DNA of 64,000 bases, from positions 62,001 through 126,000 of the forward strand of contig NZ_JAKGCU010000008.1 of NCBI RefSeq assembly GCF_021556435.1, written 5' to 3'. Made by a program: the position numbers and the translations under genes. Below are positions 27,643-38,723 of the stretch, piece after piece. The notes below the pieces were generated by a model. It saw nothing but the letters and a program-made list of their open reading frames with translations, was not told where the DNA came from and did no database searches. Positions within the stretch are counted from its first letter, which is position 1; every line of letters begins with the position of its first letter. This stretch comes from Gordonia tangerina. Its GTDB lineage: Bacteria; Actinomycetota; Actinomycetes; Mycobacteriales; Mycobacteriaceae.

Positions 27643-27828
27643 ACGTTGGCCAGTGACGGACCGCGGGGAAGCGGTTCGTCCGGGAGGTTCGATTCGTGGT
27701 TTGCACCAGCAACGCGAGAGGGCCGGCCCCGGTCCTCGTCCACCTTGGCTGACCAGCCAAGGCGGGCAAGAACCCGCCGGTCGTCGCAACTGGTTTGTGC
27801 GGGGCCCGCACAAACGTAGGAGCCCTAC
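27643..27828 (+). ncRNA. structured 5' leader of phoH2 (cis-regulatory RNA candidate)
   Basis: The 186 bases before phoH2 contain successive hairpins. These are 27655-27664/27671-27680 (10 pairs, one G-U), 27743-27750/27755-27762 (8 pairs, GACC loop), 27761-27766/27773-27778 (6 pairs) and 27793-27803/27805-27815 (11 pairs). The last, 27815-27820/27824-27829, encloses the AGGAG ribosome-binding site and touches the GTG start. Sequestration of the start suggests translational control. I cannot place it in a known riboswitch class. A small ORF overlaps the same region. Confidence 0.5.
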
Positions 27829-27832
27829 GTGA
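27653..27832 (+). CDS. small ORF overlapping phoH2 start (phoAT-like candidate)
   Basis: A 59-codon ORF starting at GTG 27653 ends in a TGA (27830-27832) that overlaps the phoH2 GTG by four bases. It encodes an Arg/Gly/Pro-rich basic peptide ending [12 protein letters not shown]. Mycobacterial phoH2 genes are reported to be preceded by a short overlapping gene, phoAT, that counteracts PhoH2. Position fits, but composition is biased by the RNA stems and the start has no good ribosome-binding site, so it may be non-coding. Confidence 0.35.
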   Translation: MTDRGEAVRPGGSIRGLHQQRERAGPGPRPPWLTSQGGQEPAGRRNWFVRGPHKRRSPT

Positions 27833-29127
27833 CCACACGCACCTACGTCCTCGACACCTCCGTCCTGCTCTCCGATCCCTGGGCGGTCACGCGTTTCGCC
27901 GAACACCATGTGGTCTTGCCGCTGGTCGTCATCGGCGAACTCGAGGGCAAACGTCACCACCATGAACTCGGCTGGTTCGCTCGCGAGGCACTCCGGTTGC
28001 TCGACGACCTCCGACTCGAGCACGGCCGCCTCGACATTCCGCTCCCGATCGGTGACGAGGGCGGCACGCTGCAGGTGGAGCTCAACCACACCGATCCGGC
28101 GGTGCTCCCGGCAGGTTTCCGAACCGAGACCAACGACTCCCGAATCCTCGCCTGCGCGTTGAATCTTCGCGCCGAAGGCAGTGACGTCACGCTGGTTTCC
28201 AAGGACACCCCGCTGCGCGTCAAGGCCGGCGCCGTCGGTCTTGCCGCCGACGAGTACCACGCACAGGACGTGGTGGTGTCCGGATGGTCCGGGATGACCG
28301 AGTTGGACGTCGAGAGCACGAGTATCGACACCCTGTTCGCCGAGGGCGTCGTGGACATCGACGAAGCGCGAGAGTTGCCATGCCACACCGGTATTCGGCT
28401 GCTCGGCCATTCGTCCAGCGCGCTCGGTCGGGTCAATGCGGACAAGCGGGTGCAGCTTGTCCGCGGCGACCGTGAGGCCTTTGGTCTACATGGCCGGTCG
28501 GCAGAACAGCGTGTGGCCCTCGACCTCCTGCTCGACGACAGCGTCGGGATCGTGTCGCTCGGCGGCAAGGCGGGCACCGGCAAATCGGCGCTGGCGCTGT
28601 GCGCTGGACTCGAGGCAGTTCTGGAACGCCGTACCCAGCGAAAGGTGGTCGTCTTCCGGCCCTTGTACGCGGTCGGCGGCCAACAGTTGGGATACCTGCC
28701 CGGCGGTGAGGCGGAGAAGATGGGGCCCTGGGCGCAGGCTGTCTTCGACACCCTCGAAGGTCTCGCATCGCCCGAGGTGATCGAGGAGGTGTTGAGCCGC
28801 GGCATGCTCGAGGTGCTTCCGCTCACCCACATCCGCGGCCGTTCGTTGCACGACTCCTTCGTGATCGTCGACGAGGCGCAATCGCTGGAACGCAACGTGC
28901 TGCTGACTGTGCTCTCACGGCTCGGAGCCGGCTCGCGCGTGGTGCTCACGCACGATGTCGCCCAACGCGACAACCTTCGGGTCGGCCGCCACGACGGCGT
29001 CGCGGCGGTCATCGAGAAACTGAAGGGCCACCCGCTGTTCGCGCACGTCACACTGACTCGCAGTGAGCGCTCGCCGATCGCGGCCTTGGTGACCGACATG
29101 CTCGAGGAGTTCGCCCCCGGCGCATAG
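27829..29127 (+). CDS. phoH2: PhoH2: PIN-domain ribonuclease fused to PhoH ATPase
   Basis: The 432-residue protein has an N-terminal PIN domain (about 1-140, [14 protein letters not shown] with the first Asp, [21 protein letters not shown] and [11 protein letters not shown] supplying the acidic pocket). A C-terminal PhoH helicase-type ATPase follows (about 215-430, Walker [14 protein letters not shown] near 247, Walker [11 protein letters not shown] near 346). Mycobacterial PhoH2 unwinds and cleaves RNA and behaves as a toxin. The start codon GTG at 27829 overlaps the stop of an upstream small ORF. Confidence 0.95.
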   Translation: MTTRTYVLDTSVLLSDPWAVTRFAEHHVVLPLVVIGELEGKRHHHELGWFAREALRLLDDLRLEHGRLDIPLPIGDEGGTLQVELNHTDPAVLPAGFRTETNDSRILACALNLRAEGSDVTLVSKDTPLRVKAGAVGLAADEYHAQDVVVSGWSGMTELDVESTSIDTLFAEGVVDIDEARELPCHTGIRLLGHSSSALGRVNADKRVQLVRGDREAFGLHGRSAEQRVALDLLLDDSVGIVSLGGKAGTGKSALALCAGLEAVLERRTQRKVVVFRPLYAVGGQQLGYLPGGEAEKMGPWAQAVFDTLEGLASPEVIEEVLSRGMLEVLPLTHIRGRSLHDSFVIVDEAQSLERNVLLTVLSRLGAGSRVVLTHDVAQRDNLRVGRHDGVAAVIEKLKGHPLFAHVTLTRSERSPIAALVTDMLEEFAPGA

Positions 29128-29139
29128 CCGGGCCCCTTT

Positions 29140-29213
29140 CGCCAACCGCGCACTCGTCGCGTTCACGCGCATGCTCCGACATGCGCGTGAACGTGGTGGG
29201 TGCGCGGTTGGCG
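29140..29213. repeat. 74-nt nested palindrome downstream of phoH2
   Basis: The outer arms 29140-29153 and 29200-29213 (CGCCAACCGCGCAC and its complement) are 14-base perfect. Nested inside, 29160-29173 and 29180-29193 form another 14-base perfect stem around a six-base loop. It probably terminates phoH2 transcription, but its size suggests an interspersed palindromic element. The remaining gap to 29315 shows nothing else. Confidence 0.75.
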
Positions 29214-29315
29214 TCTATACCGCGTCCACGAACGATCGGGTTCAGCAGTGATCCGATCACAATCGCACCGTGACCGGCACGAGACTCACAAGCTCGCACT
29301 CGCTGGCACACTGGT

Positions 29316-30326
29316 GTGGTGCTGAAGTTACTGATGAGACGAATGAGGTTTCTGGGACTTCTGGTGATCGCGGTCGTCGCCGCCGTTGCCGGAGGTGCCG
29401 GTAGCGCACTCGCCGCACCCGCAACAACGACACCGTCGACGACGCCGGCCGCGCCGTCGGGATCGCCGATTCCCGAGACCGGTATCCCGATGCTCGACGA
29501 GGTATTGAACACCCTCGCCGGCAACCTCGGGCTCGGGGGCACCGGGAGTTCCGAGGTCGACAGCAGTCAGATGATCGTCGTCACCGCGCCGGAGGCCAGT
29601 GACACCACGGCGACCCTGACCGCCTTCGAACGTGGCACCGACGACGCGTGGAAACCGGTCATCGGCCCCACGAAGGCCTTCCTCGGATCGCTCGGGATAG
29701 GTGAACCCGAGGACAACGTCTATCGCACACCAGAGGGCACCTTCGACCTGGACCAGGCCTTCGGTCGACTGCCGAACCCGGGCACGAAGATGCCCTACAA
29801 GCAGGTCGATCGGCAGGACTGGTGGGACTCGAACATGAAGTCGCCCACCTACAACACGATGGTGCGACAGGTGCAGAGTCCCGGCGGCGACAGTGAGAAC
29901 CTCTACGACTCCGGGCCGGTGTACGACTATGCGGTCAACATCGCGCACAACCCGCAGCGGATTCCGGGTAAGGCGTCGGCGATGTTCCTGCACGTGACCA
30001 ACAACCAGCCGACCATGGGGTGCATCGCCATCGACAAGGATCTGATGCGCAAGGTGTTGACCTGGCTCGATCCGGCCAAGCATCCGAAGATCGCGATCGG
30101 GGTGAATCAGGCCGGACCGTCGGGATCTGCGTCGTCGGGATCGGGGGCATCCGACCCTCAGACGCCCGAATCGTCGGCTCCCGAATCGTCGACACCCCAG
30201 TCGGCGGTGCCGGAGTCGTCGTCGCCGAGCACGTCGGCGATGTCCGGCGCGGATTCCCTGACCCAATTGCTCAATCAGCTCGTCAGCTTGCTGCCGTCGC
30301 TGTCGCAGACCACCGCGGGCGGCTGA
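29316..30326 (+). CDS. exported L,D-transpeptidase (YkuD)-like protein
   Basis: The 336-residue protein has a signal peptide (MRRMRF then LLVIAVVAAVAGGAGSALA, residues 7-32) and a catalytic region with FLHV near residue 230 and PTMGCIAIDK near 243, the His and Cys of a YkuD-type L,D-transpeptidase. This suggests a role in 3-3 peptidoglycan crosslinking or cell-wall attachment. Residues ~266-310 are a Ser/Pro/Glu-rich low-complexity tail. The SHGC consensus is MGC here. The ATG at 29334 is an alternative start giving a tighter signal peptide. Confidence 0.75.
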   Translation: MVLKLLMRRMRFLGLLVIAVVAAVAGGAGSALAAPATTTPSTTPAAPSGSPIPETGIPMLDEVLNTLAGNLGLGGTGSSEVDSSQMIVVTAPEASDTTATLTAFERGTDDAWKPVIGPTKAFLGSLGIGEPEDNVYRTPEGTFDLDQAFGRLPNPGTKMPYKQVDRQDWWDSNMKSPTYNTMVRQVQSPGGDSENLYDSGPVYDYAVNIAHNPQRIPGKASAMFLHVTNNQPTMGCIAIDKDLMRKVLTWLDPAKHPKIAIGVNQAGPSGSASSGSGASDPQTPESSAPESSTPQSAVPESSSPSTSAMSGADSLTQLLNQLVSLLPSLSQTTAGG

Positions 30327-30344
30327 GCCTCCGCACACCAGAGG

Positions 30345-30371
30345 CGGGGATCGGCGATCGGCCGGTCCCCG
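30345..30371. terminator. bidirectional terminator between convergent genes
   Basis: CGGGGATCGGC (30345-30355) pairs with GCCGGTCCCCG (30361-30371), 11 pairs with one G-U and a five-base loop, followed by TTT on the plus strand. It sits between the transpeptidase-like gene and the convergent PIG-L gene. Confidence 0.65.
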
Positions 30372-30414
30372 TTTCGCTGGGCGCACTCAGAGCGCCACCA
30401 ACGTCCCGGTTCGG

Positions 30415-31083
30415 TCAGGGTCGCGAACGCTTGAGTTCGAAGCCGCAGAATTCACCACCGGTGACCATGTCGATCTGCCGGCGGGCCTGCTCGATCACCG
30501 GGGTGTCGGGGTCGAGCACCGAGAGGTACTGCTCGTGTGCGGCCAGTGACCGCACCGCGAGATCGATCTGATCGGCCACGTCGACCCTGTGCGTGGCGGC
30601 GGGGCCGTTTTCGAAGAGCCACCGCGGCCGCTCGACGTCGAGGCTGTCGTAGGCATCGAGCACGGCGGCGGAAAACTCCATGTGATCGCGCTGATTGGGC
30701 ATCCCCGGAGCCCACTCGGGTCCGCCGTAGAGCGACAGGACCACGTCGGGATGCACGCGACAGATGGTGTCGCGCACACGGTCGCGGAGTTCGGCGGTAT
30801 TGCGGATCTCGCTGTCGGGGAAGCCCCAAAACTCCACCTCGTCGACCCCGACGATGGCGGCGGAAGTGCGCTGCTCGTTTTCCCGGACGGGCCCGGCCGT
30901 GGCCGGGTCCATGCCCTCGATGCCTGCCTCGCCGCTCGACGCCAGTGCGTAGATGACGCGTTTGCCTGACGCGGTCCATCGTGCGACGGCCGCGGCCATC
31001 CCATACTCGGGGTCATCGGGATGGGCGACCAGCACGAGTGCGGTCTGCCAGTTCTCGGGGAATTGCTCCACGACAGTGCTCAC
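30415..31083 (-). CDS. PIG-L/LmbE-family deacetylase
   Basis: The 222-residue protein has the zinc site [10 protein letters not shown] near residue 19 and QRDHMEFS near 134, as in GlcNAc-PI deacetylases and MshB relatives. It is shorter than Mca or MshB and its substrate is unknown; an N-acetylated amino sugar is plausible. The GTG at 31083 overlaps the fumC stop by four bases, so it is co-translated with fumarase. The position corresponds to the gene downstream of fumC in mycobacteria. Confidence 0.85.
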   Translation of the reverse strand: MSTVVEQFPENWQTALVLVAHPDDPEYGMAAAVARWTASGKRVIYALASSGEAGIEGMDPATAGPVRENEQRTSAAIVGVDEVEFWGFPDSEIRNTAELRDRVRDTICRVHPDVVLSLYGGPEWAPGMPNQRDHMEFSAAVLDAYDSLDVERPRWLFENGPAATHRVDVADQIDLAVRSLAAHEQYLSVLDPDTPVIEQARRQIDMVTGGEFCGFELKRSRP

Positions 31084-32480
31084 CGTTCGCGATCGAGGTT
31101 GGCCATCTTCAGCACGTCGAGGCGTGCGTCGAGTTCTGCTTCCGACAGCTTGTCGCCGATCAGGCCGCGGTCGACCACGGTCTGGCGAATCGTCTTGCCC
31201 TCCTTGAGTGCCTGTTTGGCAACTGCGGCCGCCTCCTCGTACCCGATCGCACTGTTGAGCGGGGTCACGATGGACGGCGAACTCTCCGCGAGGGTGCGCA
31301 ACCGCTCCTCGTTGGCCACCAGTCCGCTGATGCAGCGGTCGGCGAACAGGCGAGACACGTTGGCCAGCAACTTCAGCGACTCGAGTACGTTGCGGGCCAT
31401 CATCGGGATGTAGACGTTCAACTCGAAGGCGCCGTTGCCGCCACCCCAGGTCACCGCGGCATCGTTGCCGATCACCTGTGCGGCCACCTGGGTGACCGCC
31501 TCGGGGAGAACAGGATTGACCTTGCCGGGCATGATGGAGCTTCCGGGCTGCAGGTCGGGGAGCAGGATCTCACCGAGTCCGGTGAGCGGGCCCGATCCCA
31601 TCCAGCGGACGTCGTTGGCGATCTTGGTGAGGGAGACGGCGACGGTCTTCAGCGCTCCGGACAGTTCGACGAGGCCGTCGCGCGCTGCCTGCGCCTCGAA
31701 GTTGTCGGTGGCCAGCGAGAGGGCGTCGACGTCGGTCAGCCGGCGCAGTTCGGTGACGACCTTGGTGCCGAAGGCCTCCGGGGCGTTGAGCCCGGTGCCG
31801 ACGGCGGTGCCGCCGATGGGCAGTTCACCGACACGTGGCAGGGTCGCGGTGACCCGCTCGATGCCGGCCTCCACCTGGCGCGCGTAACCGCCGAACTCCT
31901 GGCCGAGGGTCACTGGTACCGCATCCATCAGGTGCGTCCGGCCGCTCTTGACCACCTCGCGCCACTGTGTGGACTTGTCGAGCAGGGCCAGGCGAAGATG
32001 ATCGAGTGCCGGGACGAGGTCGGTGACAACGGCTTCGGTTGCCGCGACGTGGGTTGCCGTGGGGAAGGTGTCGTTCGACGACTGCGACATGTTCACGTGG
32101 TCATTCGGATGCACCTCGACACCGTTGGCCTTGGCGATCGAGGCGATGACCTCGTTGGAGTTCATGTTGGAGCTGGTGCCCGATCCGGTCTGGAACACGT
32201 CGATGGGGAACTGGTCGTCGTGCGCTCCGTCGGCGATCTCCTTGGCAGCCGCGATGATCGCGTCGGCCTGTGCCGCGTCCAGCAGTCCGAGATCCTTGTT
32301 CACCTGGGCGCACGCCGCCTTGAGCAAGCCCATCGCGCGAATCTGGGTGCGCTCCAACGGTCGATGGCTGATCGGGAAGTTCTCCACTGCCCGCTGGGTC
32401 TGTGCGCGCCAGAGCGCATCGATCGGGACCTTGACCTCGCCCATCGTGTCGTGCTCGATGCGGTACTGCTGTTCGGTCAT
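31080..32480 (-). CDS. fumC: fumarate hydratase, class II
   Basis: FumC interconverts fumarate and malate in the TCA cycle without a metal cluster. The 466-residue protein has [10 protein letters not shown] near residue 98, the SSNDTFPTA segment and the lyase signature [11 protein letters not shown] near 317. GGAGGA precedes the ATG at 32480. A class I fumarase is encoded 1.2 kb upstream on the same strand, so two non-homologous enzymes for the same reaction lie together. Confidence 0.97.
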   Translation of the reverse strand: MTEQQYRIEHDTMGEVKVPIDALWRAQTQRAVENFPISHRPLERTQIRAMGLLKAACAQVNKDLGLLDAAQADAIIAAAKEIADGAHDDQFPIDVFQTGSGTSSNMNSNEVIASIAKANGVEVHPNDHVNMSQSSNDTFPTATHVAATEAVVTDLVPALDHLRLALLDKSTQWREVVKSGRTHLMDAVPVTLGQEFGGYARQVEAGIERVTATLPRVGELPIGGTAVGTGLNAPEAFGTKVVTELRRLTDVDALSLATDNFEAQAARDGLVELSGALKTVAVSLTKIANDVRWMGSGPLTGLGEILLPDLQPGSSIMPGKVNPVLPEAVTQVAAQVIGNDAAVTWGGGNGAFELNVYIPMMARNVLESLKLLANVSRLFADRCISGLVANEERLRTLAESSPSIVTPLNSAIGYEEAAAVAKQALKEGKTIRQTVVDRGLIGDKLSEAELDARLDVLKMANLDRER

Positions 32481-32562
32481 TCGTGTTCCTCCAGCTTCAT
32501 CGGCGGTGATAACCACGGTACTCACCCCATACGTCCGGGCCATGGATGGTGTTGTGAGATCT

Positions 32563-32601
32563 GCCGTACTTTCGGGTCGTCAGTTGACACAAAAGTACGG
32601 C
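32563..32601. repeat. inverted repeat GCCGTACTTT/AAAGTACGGC upstream of the AbiEi-like pseudogene
   Basis: GCCGTACTTT at 32563-32572 and its complement at 32592-32601 flank a 19-base spacer, about 95 bases upstream of the pseudogene start. The same ten bases recur at 33664-33673 just after the pseudogene. The element could be an operator or the boundary of a transferred unit. The rest of 32481-32694 holds no gene. Confidence 0.65.
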
Positions 32602-32694
32602 GCAACAGTCGGCGGATTGGGGATGCCGACGGACGTTATGCACAGCGGCGCTGCGGACGGGGATATCGGCGGGTGAGTCGCTCAGACTTCGGGG

Positions 32695-33654
32695 GTGATT
32701 GATCCGACCTGCGCTCCCGCCCTGTCGCAACTCGACGACTTGCTTGTCGAGCAAGACGGCGTTGTCGCGCGGCACCAGGTGACGGCGCGCGGGTACACCG
32801 GAGCGTTCATCCGTCGCAAAGTGCGTTGTCGGGAATGGGCTCGGGTGTATCCGGGCGTCTACGTCAACCACACCGGGCCGCTGACGTGGCGCCAGCGAGC
32901 CTGGTGTGCAGTCCTCGACGCTCACCCTGCTGCGCTGAGCCACCGCTCGGCACTGAATTCCGACGGCACACCCGACTCCGGTCCTATCCACATCGTCGTG
33001 GATCGCTCACGTCGGGTGACACGGCGTCCCGGCGTCGTCGTCCACTACGGGACTCAACTCGAAGCAAAGGTGATGTGGGAAACGCATCCTCCGCGCATGC
33101 GAGTGGAGCAGGCGGTCCTCGACGTCGCCGCTGAAGCGCGGTCGGAGACTGACGTCATCGCATGTCTGGCGGACGCCGTCAACTCCCGGAAGACGACTGC
33201 GGACCGTCTGATAGGCGCGATTGGGGTCGGCCACGGATGCGCCGTCGAGAGTTTGTGGCGGGCGTTCTCGACGATGTGGCCAACGGGACGTGCTCGGTCC
33301 TCGAGCATGGATATCTGGTGGCTGTCGAACGCAGGCATGGACTGCCCGAGCCGGCGCGACAGGCTGCGACCACAGTCGGTCGCCGTGGGTTCCGCGATGT
33401 CGACTATGTGGAGTGGGGGTTGGTGATCGAACTCGATGGTCGTGCGGCCCATGACGACTCACGCAAACCGAGATCTCGACCTGCAGCGGGACCTTGATGC
33501 CGCCGTCGATGCTCAACGCCAGACGCTTCGCGTCGGTTGGGGGCAGGTGTTCGACCGCCCTTGTCAGACGGCTCGCCAGATCGGACAGGTATTGCGTGCC
33601 CGTGGGTGGGATGGCGCGGTGACTCCATGTACGTCGTGCCCGACTGCGTCGTAG
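32695..33654 (+). pseudogene. frameshifted AbiEi-like HTH / DUF559 nuclease-type gene
   Basis: The N-terminal part (32695 to ~33235) reads like an AbiEi-type antitoxin/regulator: a winged-helix start with LVEQDGVVARHQ and YPGVYVNHTGPLTWRQR. The coding signal then jumps to another frame (RRREFVAGVLDDVANG, then VIELDGRAAHDD near 33430). It then returns to the original frame for NRDLDLQRDLDAAVDAQRQT and LRVGWGQVFDRPCQTARQIG. The latter two stretches are the Vsr/DUF559 endonuclease-like core. Two compensating frameshifts explain this. It is probably an inactive member of a family often mobilised in actinobacteria; a sequencing error is possible. Confidence 0.7.
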
Positions 33655-33709
33655 ATCGATATCGCCGTACTTTGAGGCCACATGTCGACACCGATCTACG
33701 GCACTGTCC

Positions 33710-35395
<1,686 letters not shown>

Positions 35396-35496
35396 CCGCG
35401 AATCGTATCGTGGCCGGTCAGCGGCGGTGATCGGCTGCCGTGTCGACGGTGTTCTGAGTCACAGGTGCCCGAGGCCGCGGCCGGCGACGGGGCCCG

Positions 35497-35518
35497 CGGT
35501 GCAGCTCCGGCTGCACCG
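35497..35518 (-). terminator. terminator after glpX
   Basis: CGGTGCAGC (35497-35505) pairs perfectly with GCTGCACCG (35510-35518) around a TCCG loop, starting four bases after the glpX stop. The rest of the 126-base gap before fumA shows no gene. Confidence 0.65.
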
Positions 35519-35521
35519 GAC

Positions 35522-36514
35522 CTACACGTCCAGGCGCGCGTACTCGCGGAGCTTGGTGACCTGATGCACGGCTTCGATGCGGCGAATGGTGCCCGACTTG
35601 GAGCGCATCACCAGCGAGCGGGTGGTCGCACCATTCGGGCGGTAGGTGACGCCGCGCAGCATGTCGCCGTTGGTGACGCCGGTCGCGCAGAAGAAGGAGT
35701 TCTCGCCGCGGACCAGGATGTCGTTGGTGAGCACGCGGTCCAGATCGTGGCCGGCGTCGATGGCCTTCTGGCGCTCGGCGTCGTCACGCGGCCAGAGCTT
35801 GCCTTGGATCTCGCCACCCATGCACTTCATCGCGACGGCGGTGATGATGCCCTCGGGGGTGCCACCGACGCCCATCAGCATGTCGACGGTGCTGTAGTTG
35901 TCCGCTGCAGCGATCGCGCCGGCGACGTCGCCGTCAGAGATCAGCCGGATCTTGGCGCCGGCCTGACGGATCTCACCGATCAGATCGGCGTGGCGGGGTC
36001 GGTCGAGCACCACCACGGTCAAATCGGCGATGTCGATGCCCTTGGCCTTGGCGACCGAATTGATGTTCCACTCGACGGACTCTTCGATGTTGATGGCGCC
36101 CTTGGCCTCCGGGCCGACGGCGATCTTGTCCATGTAGAACACCGCAGATGGGTCATACATCGTGCCGCGCTCGCTGACCGCGATGACGGCAATCGAGTTC
36201 GGTCGGCCCTCGGCCATCAGGGTGGTGCCATCGATCGGGTCCACCGCGACGTCGCATTCCGGGCCCTGACCGTTGCCGACTTCCTCGCCGTTGAACAGCA
36301 TCGGCGCCTCGTCCTTCTCGCCCTCGCCGATCACGACGACACCGCGCATCGAAACGGTCGAGAGAAGTTCGCGCATCGCGTCGACGGCCGCCCCGTCGCC
36401 CTTCTTCTTCTCACCGCGGCCCACCCACCGGCCGGCCGCGAGCGCGGCGGCTTCGGTGACCCGCACCAATTCCATCGCGAGGTTACGGTCGGGGGCCTGG
36501 GGGGAAGGGGACAT
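35522..36514 (-). CDS. glpX: fructose-1,6-bisphosphatase, class II
   Basis: GlpX dephosphorylates fructose-1,6-bisphosphate in gluconeogenesis. The 330-residue protein shows [13 protein letters not shown] near residue 59, the metal-binding DPIDGTT near 84 and [15 protein letters not shown] near 190. The ATG at 36514 is preceded by GAGGAG; the in-frame extension upstream is not used. The order glpX then DUF4245 (divergent) matches Rv1099c/Rv1100. Confidence 0.96.
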   Translation of the reverse strand: MSPSPQAPDRNLAMELVRVTEAAALAAGRWVGRGEKKKGDGAAVDAMRELLSTVSMRGVVVIGEGEKDEAPMLFNGEEVGNGQGPECDVAVDPIDGTTLMAEGRPNSIAVIAVSERGTMYDPSAVFYMDKIAVGPEAKGAINIEESVEWNINSVAKAKGIDIADLTVVVLDRPRHADLIGEIRQAGAKIRLISDGDVAGAIAAADNYSTVDMLMGVGGTPEGIITAVAMKCMGGEIQGKLWPRDDAERQKAIDAGHDLDRVLTNDILVRGENSFFCATGVTNGDMLRGVTYRPNGATTRSLVMRSKSGTIRRIEAVHQVTKLREYARLDV

Positions 36515-36627
36515 GTCGGACTCCTCGGCGTGGCGGCGGTGACACTTCGACAACAAAGCGATTGTCCTCATCCTTGCATGTCACACCCGGCGTTTGAGCA
36601 GCCACCCCGCCTGGTTTACTGGCCGTC

Positions 36628-37188
36628 ATGGCCGACAAACCCCGTATCCTGCACAGCAGCAAGGACATGATCTGGTCCTTGATCCCGCTGCTGATCATCT
36701 GCGCGATCGTGGCGGTCGCGTCCGGGAACTGCTCGGTGGGGTTGACGGGTCAGGCCTCCGACGACCAGACACCTGAGTTCGATGTGTCGAACGCACTGCA
36801 GGCCGACGCGCGTGATCTGCCGTTCCCGATCCGTCTGCCCGACACCCCCGACGGTTGGAAGCCGAACTCCGGTTCGACCCTTCCGGTGGGCGGGACGACG
36901 GTGAGCAACGTCGGCTGGATCTCAGATGTGGGTGCCTACGTGCAGCTGAGCCAGACGAACGCCGCCGAGGACGATCTGGTGGTGTTCCTCGGCGACGGAG
37001 AGGCGCTCGGTACGGGTACCCGCACCGAAGGCGGTCGCGAGTGGGTGACCTATGCCAACGGGGACAAGAAGTTCTGGATCACCGACCTCGGTGACGTTCG
37101 CATCGCCGTGCTGTCGCGTGGGCCCGACGAGGACATGTCCGAACTCGCCCGCGAAGTACTGGCCAAGCAACCGTTGCCGACGAGCTGA
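36628..37188 (+). CDS. DUF4245 membrane-anchored protein (Rv1100-like)
   Basis: The 186-residue protein has one N-terminal transmembrane helix (IWSLIPLLIICAIVAVASG, about residues 15-33) and an extracytoplasmic domain of about 130 residues with several Trp/Tyr residues and strands. This is the DUF4245 layout. Its function is unknown. It is divergent from glpX and convergent with xseB, as in mycobacteria. Confidence 0.85.
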   Translation: MADKPRILHSSKDMIWSLIPLLIICAIVAVASGNCSVGLTGQASDDQTPEFDVSNALQADARDLPFPIRLPDTPDGWKPNSGSTLPVGGTTVSNVGWISDVGAYVQLSQTNAAEDDLVVFLGDGEALGTGTRTEGGREWVTYANGDKKFWITDLGDVRIAVLSRGPDEDMSELAREVLAKQPLPTS

Positions 37189-37197
37189 CGCAGGGGA

Positions 37198-37440
37198 TCA
37201 GTCCTCGGGTTCGCCCTCGCTGAGTGCGACCTCGATCCGTTCGCGAGCACCGGCCAGATGCTCCTCACATCGCTTCGCCAACGCCTCCCCGCGCTCCCAG
37301 AGCGCCAACGACGCATCGAGGTCGAGCCCGCCGTGTTCGAGTGCCGCGACGACTTCGGCGAGCTCGTCACGGGCTGCCTCGTAACCCAGCTCCGAGACCG
37401 GCGTCTGGTCATCGGGCGTATCTGAACTCTGCGGACTCAT
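37198..37440 (-). CDS. xseB: exodeoxyribonuclease VII small subunit
   Basis: The 80-residue protein contains the family helix pair [21 protein letters not shown] followed by [20 protein letters not shown] and a short acidic tail. It partners XseA to degrade single-stranded DNA from both ends. The ATG at 37440 is eight bases after the xseA stop, so the two are co-transcribed. An in-frame extension upstream is a shadow of xseA. Confidence 0.93.
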   Translation of the reverse strand: MSPQSSDTPDDQTPVSELGYEAARDELAEVVAALEHGGLDLDASLALWERGEALAKRCEEHLAGARERIEVALSEGEPED

Positions 37441-37447
37441 GTGTTCG

Positions 37448-38710
37448 TCATCCCTTCTTCGCGTTCGTCGACTCCGCCTGCCGTGGCGCTTGGGCGGCGG
37501 CCACCTGCGCGGCGGCCGACCCGTCGGAGACCCGGATGCGTAGTTGTGCACCGGCCGGCATCTCGGCGACCGACCCGACGACATGCGCGGGCGAGACGTC
37601 GGTGCGCTGGACCAGCGCATACCCGCGGGCCAGCGTCTGTGCCGGACCCAGGGTGGCCAATCGTGCGGAAAGATGATCACGGCGGCGATCCTCGGCATCG
37701 ATGTGCCGGCGGATGTCGCGGCGGAGGTCACGACGCATCCGATCGATGGTCTCCGCGTGCGCGTCGAGCATGGTCAGTGGCCGCGCCAGGACCGGACGGG
37801 CGCGCAATCCGTCGACCACGTGCTGTTCGCGGCGCACCCAGTTGCGCAGTGCGTGTGCGCTGCGCCGACGCAGCTCGTCGATGCCCTCGAGTTCGGCGCC
37901 GACATCGGGCACCACCCGCTTGGCCGCATCCGTCGGCGTCGCCGCGCGCAGGTCGGCGACCAGATCGAGCAGCGGGGTGTCGGGTTCGTGACCGATGGCG
38001 CTGATCACCGGTGTCCGGCAGGCGGCCACCGCCCGCAACAGTGCCTCATCGGAGAACGGCAGCAGATCCTCCACGCTGCCGCCGCCGCGGGCGATGATGA
38101 TGACCTCCACGTCCGGTTCGGCGTCGAGCTCGCTGAGGTGTGTCAGTATTCGCGGAACGGCCGTCGGCCCCTGGACCGGCGCGTCGCGTACCACGAATCG
38201 GACAGCATCCCACCGATCGGCGGCCACCGTCATCACGTCACGTTGCGCTGCGCTGGACCGACCGCTGATCAATCCGATCGACCGCGGCAGGAACGGCAGT
38301 GGGCGCTTGAGCCGCGCATCGAACAGTCCTTCCGCGGTCAGCAGCTGGCGTAGACGTTCGATCCGGAGCAGGAGTTCACCGATCCCCACTGGCCGGATGT
38401 CGGTGACACGCAGGGAGACGGTTCCGCGACCGGTGAAGTATGTCGGCCGTCCCAGCATGACGACCCGACTGCCCTCGGTCAGGGGAACTTCGGTGCGGTA
38501 CAAGAGGTCTGGGCTGCAGGTCACCGAGATCGAGATGTCTGCCGCGGGGTCACGCAGCGTCAGGAAGGCGACCCGGGTGCCCGGACGCCGGTTGATCTGG
38601 GTGATTTGGCCCTCGACCCAGATCTGACCGAGGCGGTGAATCCAGTCGGCGATTTTCGTGTTGACGGTCCGGACCGGCCACGGGTTCTCGGCCGAATTCG
38701 CGTCGGTCAC
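37448..38710 (-). CDS. xseA: exodeoxyribonuclease VII large subunit
   Basis: The 420-residue catalytic subunit has an N-terminal OB-fold (residues ~10-105, [20 protein letters not shown]), the nuclease core with [16 protein letters not shown] near 148, [20 protein letters not shown] near 205 and [18 protein letters not shown] near 237, and a coiled-coil C-terminal region. The GTG at 38710 is used. It functions in DNA repair and recombination. Confidence 0.96.
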   Translation of the reverse strand: MTDANSAENPWPVRTVNTKIADWIHRLGQIWVEGQITQINRRPGTRVAFLTLRDPAADISISVTCSPDLLYRTEVPLTEGSRVVMLGRPTYFTGRGTVSLRVTDIRPVGIGELLLRIERLRQLLTAEGLFDARLKRPLPFLPRSIGLISGRSSAAQRDVMTVAADRWDAVRFVVRDAPVQGPTAVPRILTHLSELDAEPDVEVIIIARGGGSVEDLLPFSDEALLRAVAACRTPVISAIGHEPDTPLLDLVADLRAATPTDAAKRVVPDVGAELEGIDELRRRSAHALRNWVRREQHVVDGLRARPVLARPLTMLDAHAETIDRMRRDLRRDIRRHIDAEDRRRDHLSARLATLGPAQTLARGYALVQRTDVSPAHVVGSVAEMPAGAQLRIRVSDGSAAAQVAAAQAPRQAESTNAKKG

Positions 38711-38723
38711 AAGTCGGCGGGCG

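Noticed and set aside
25140..27743. 867-codon open frame on the minus strand across glyA and desA2
   Set aside because: It is antisense to two clear housekeeping genes, is Arg/His/Val-rich without domain motifs, and arises from high GC at third positions.
27631..27819. 62-codon ORF in another frame upstream of phoH2
   Set aside because: It begins within the desA2 terminator stem and ends ten bases before phoH2 without overlap; the frame ending at 27832 is the better small-ORF candidate.
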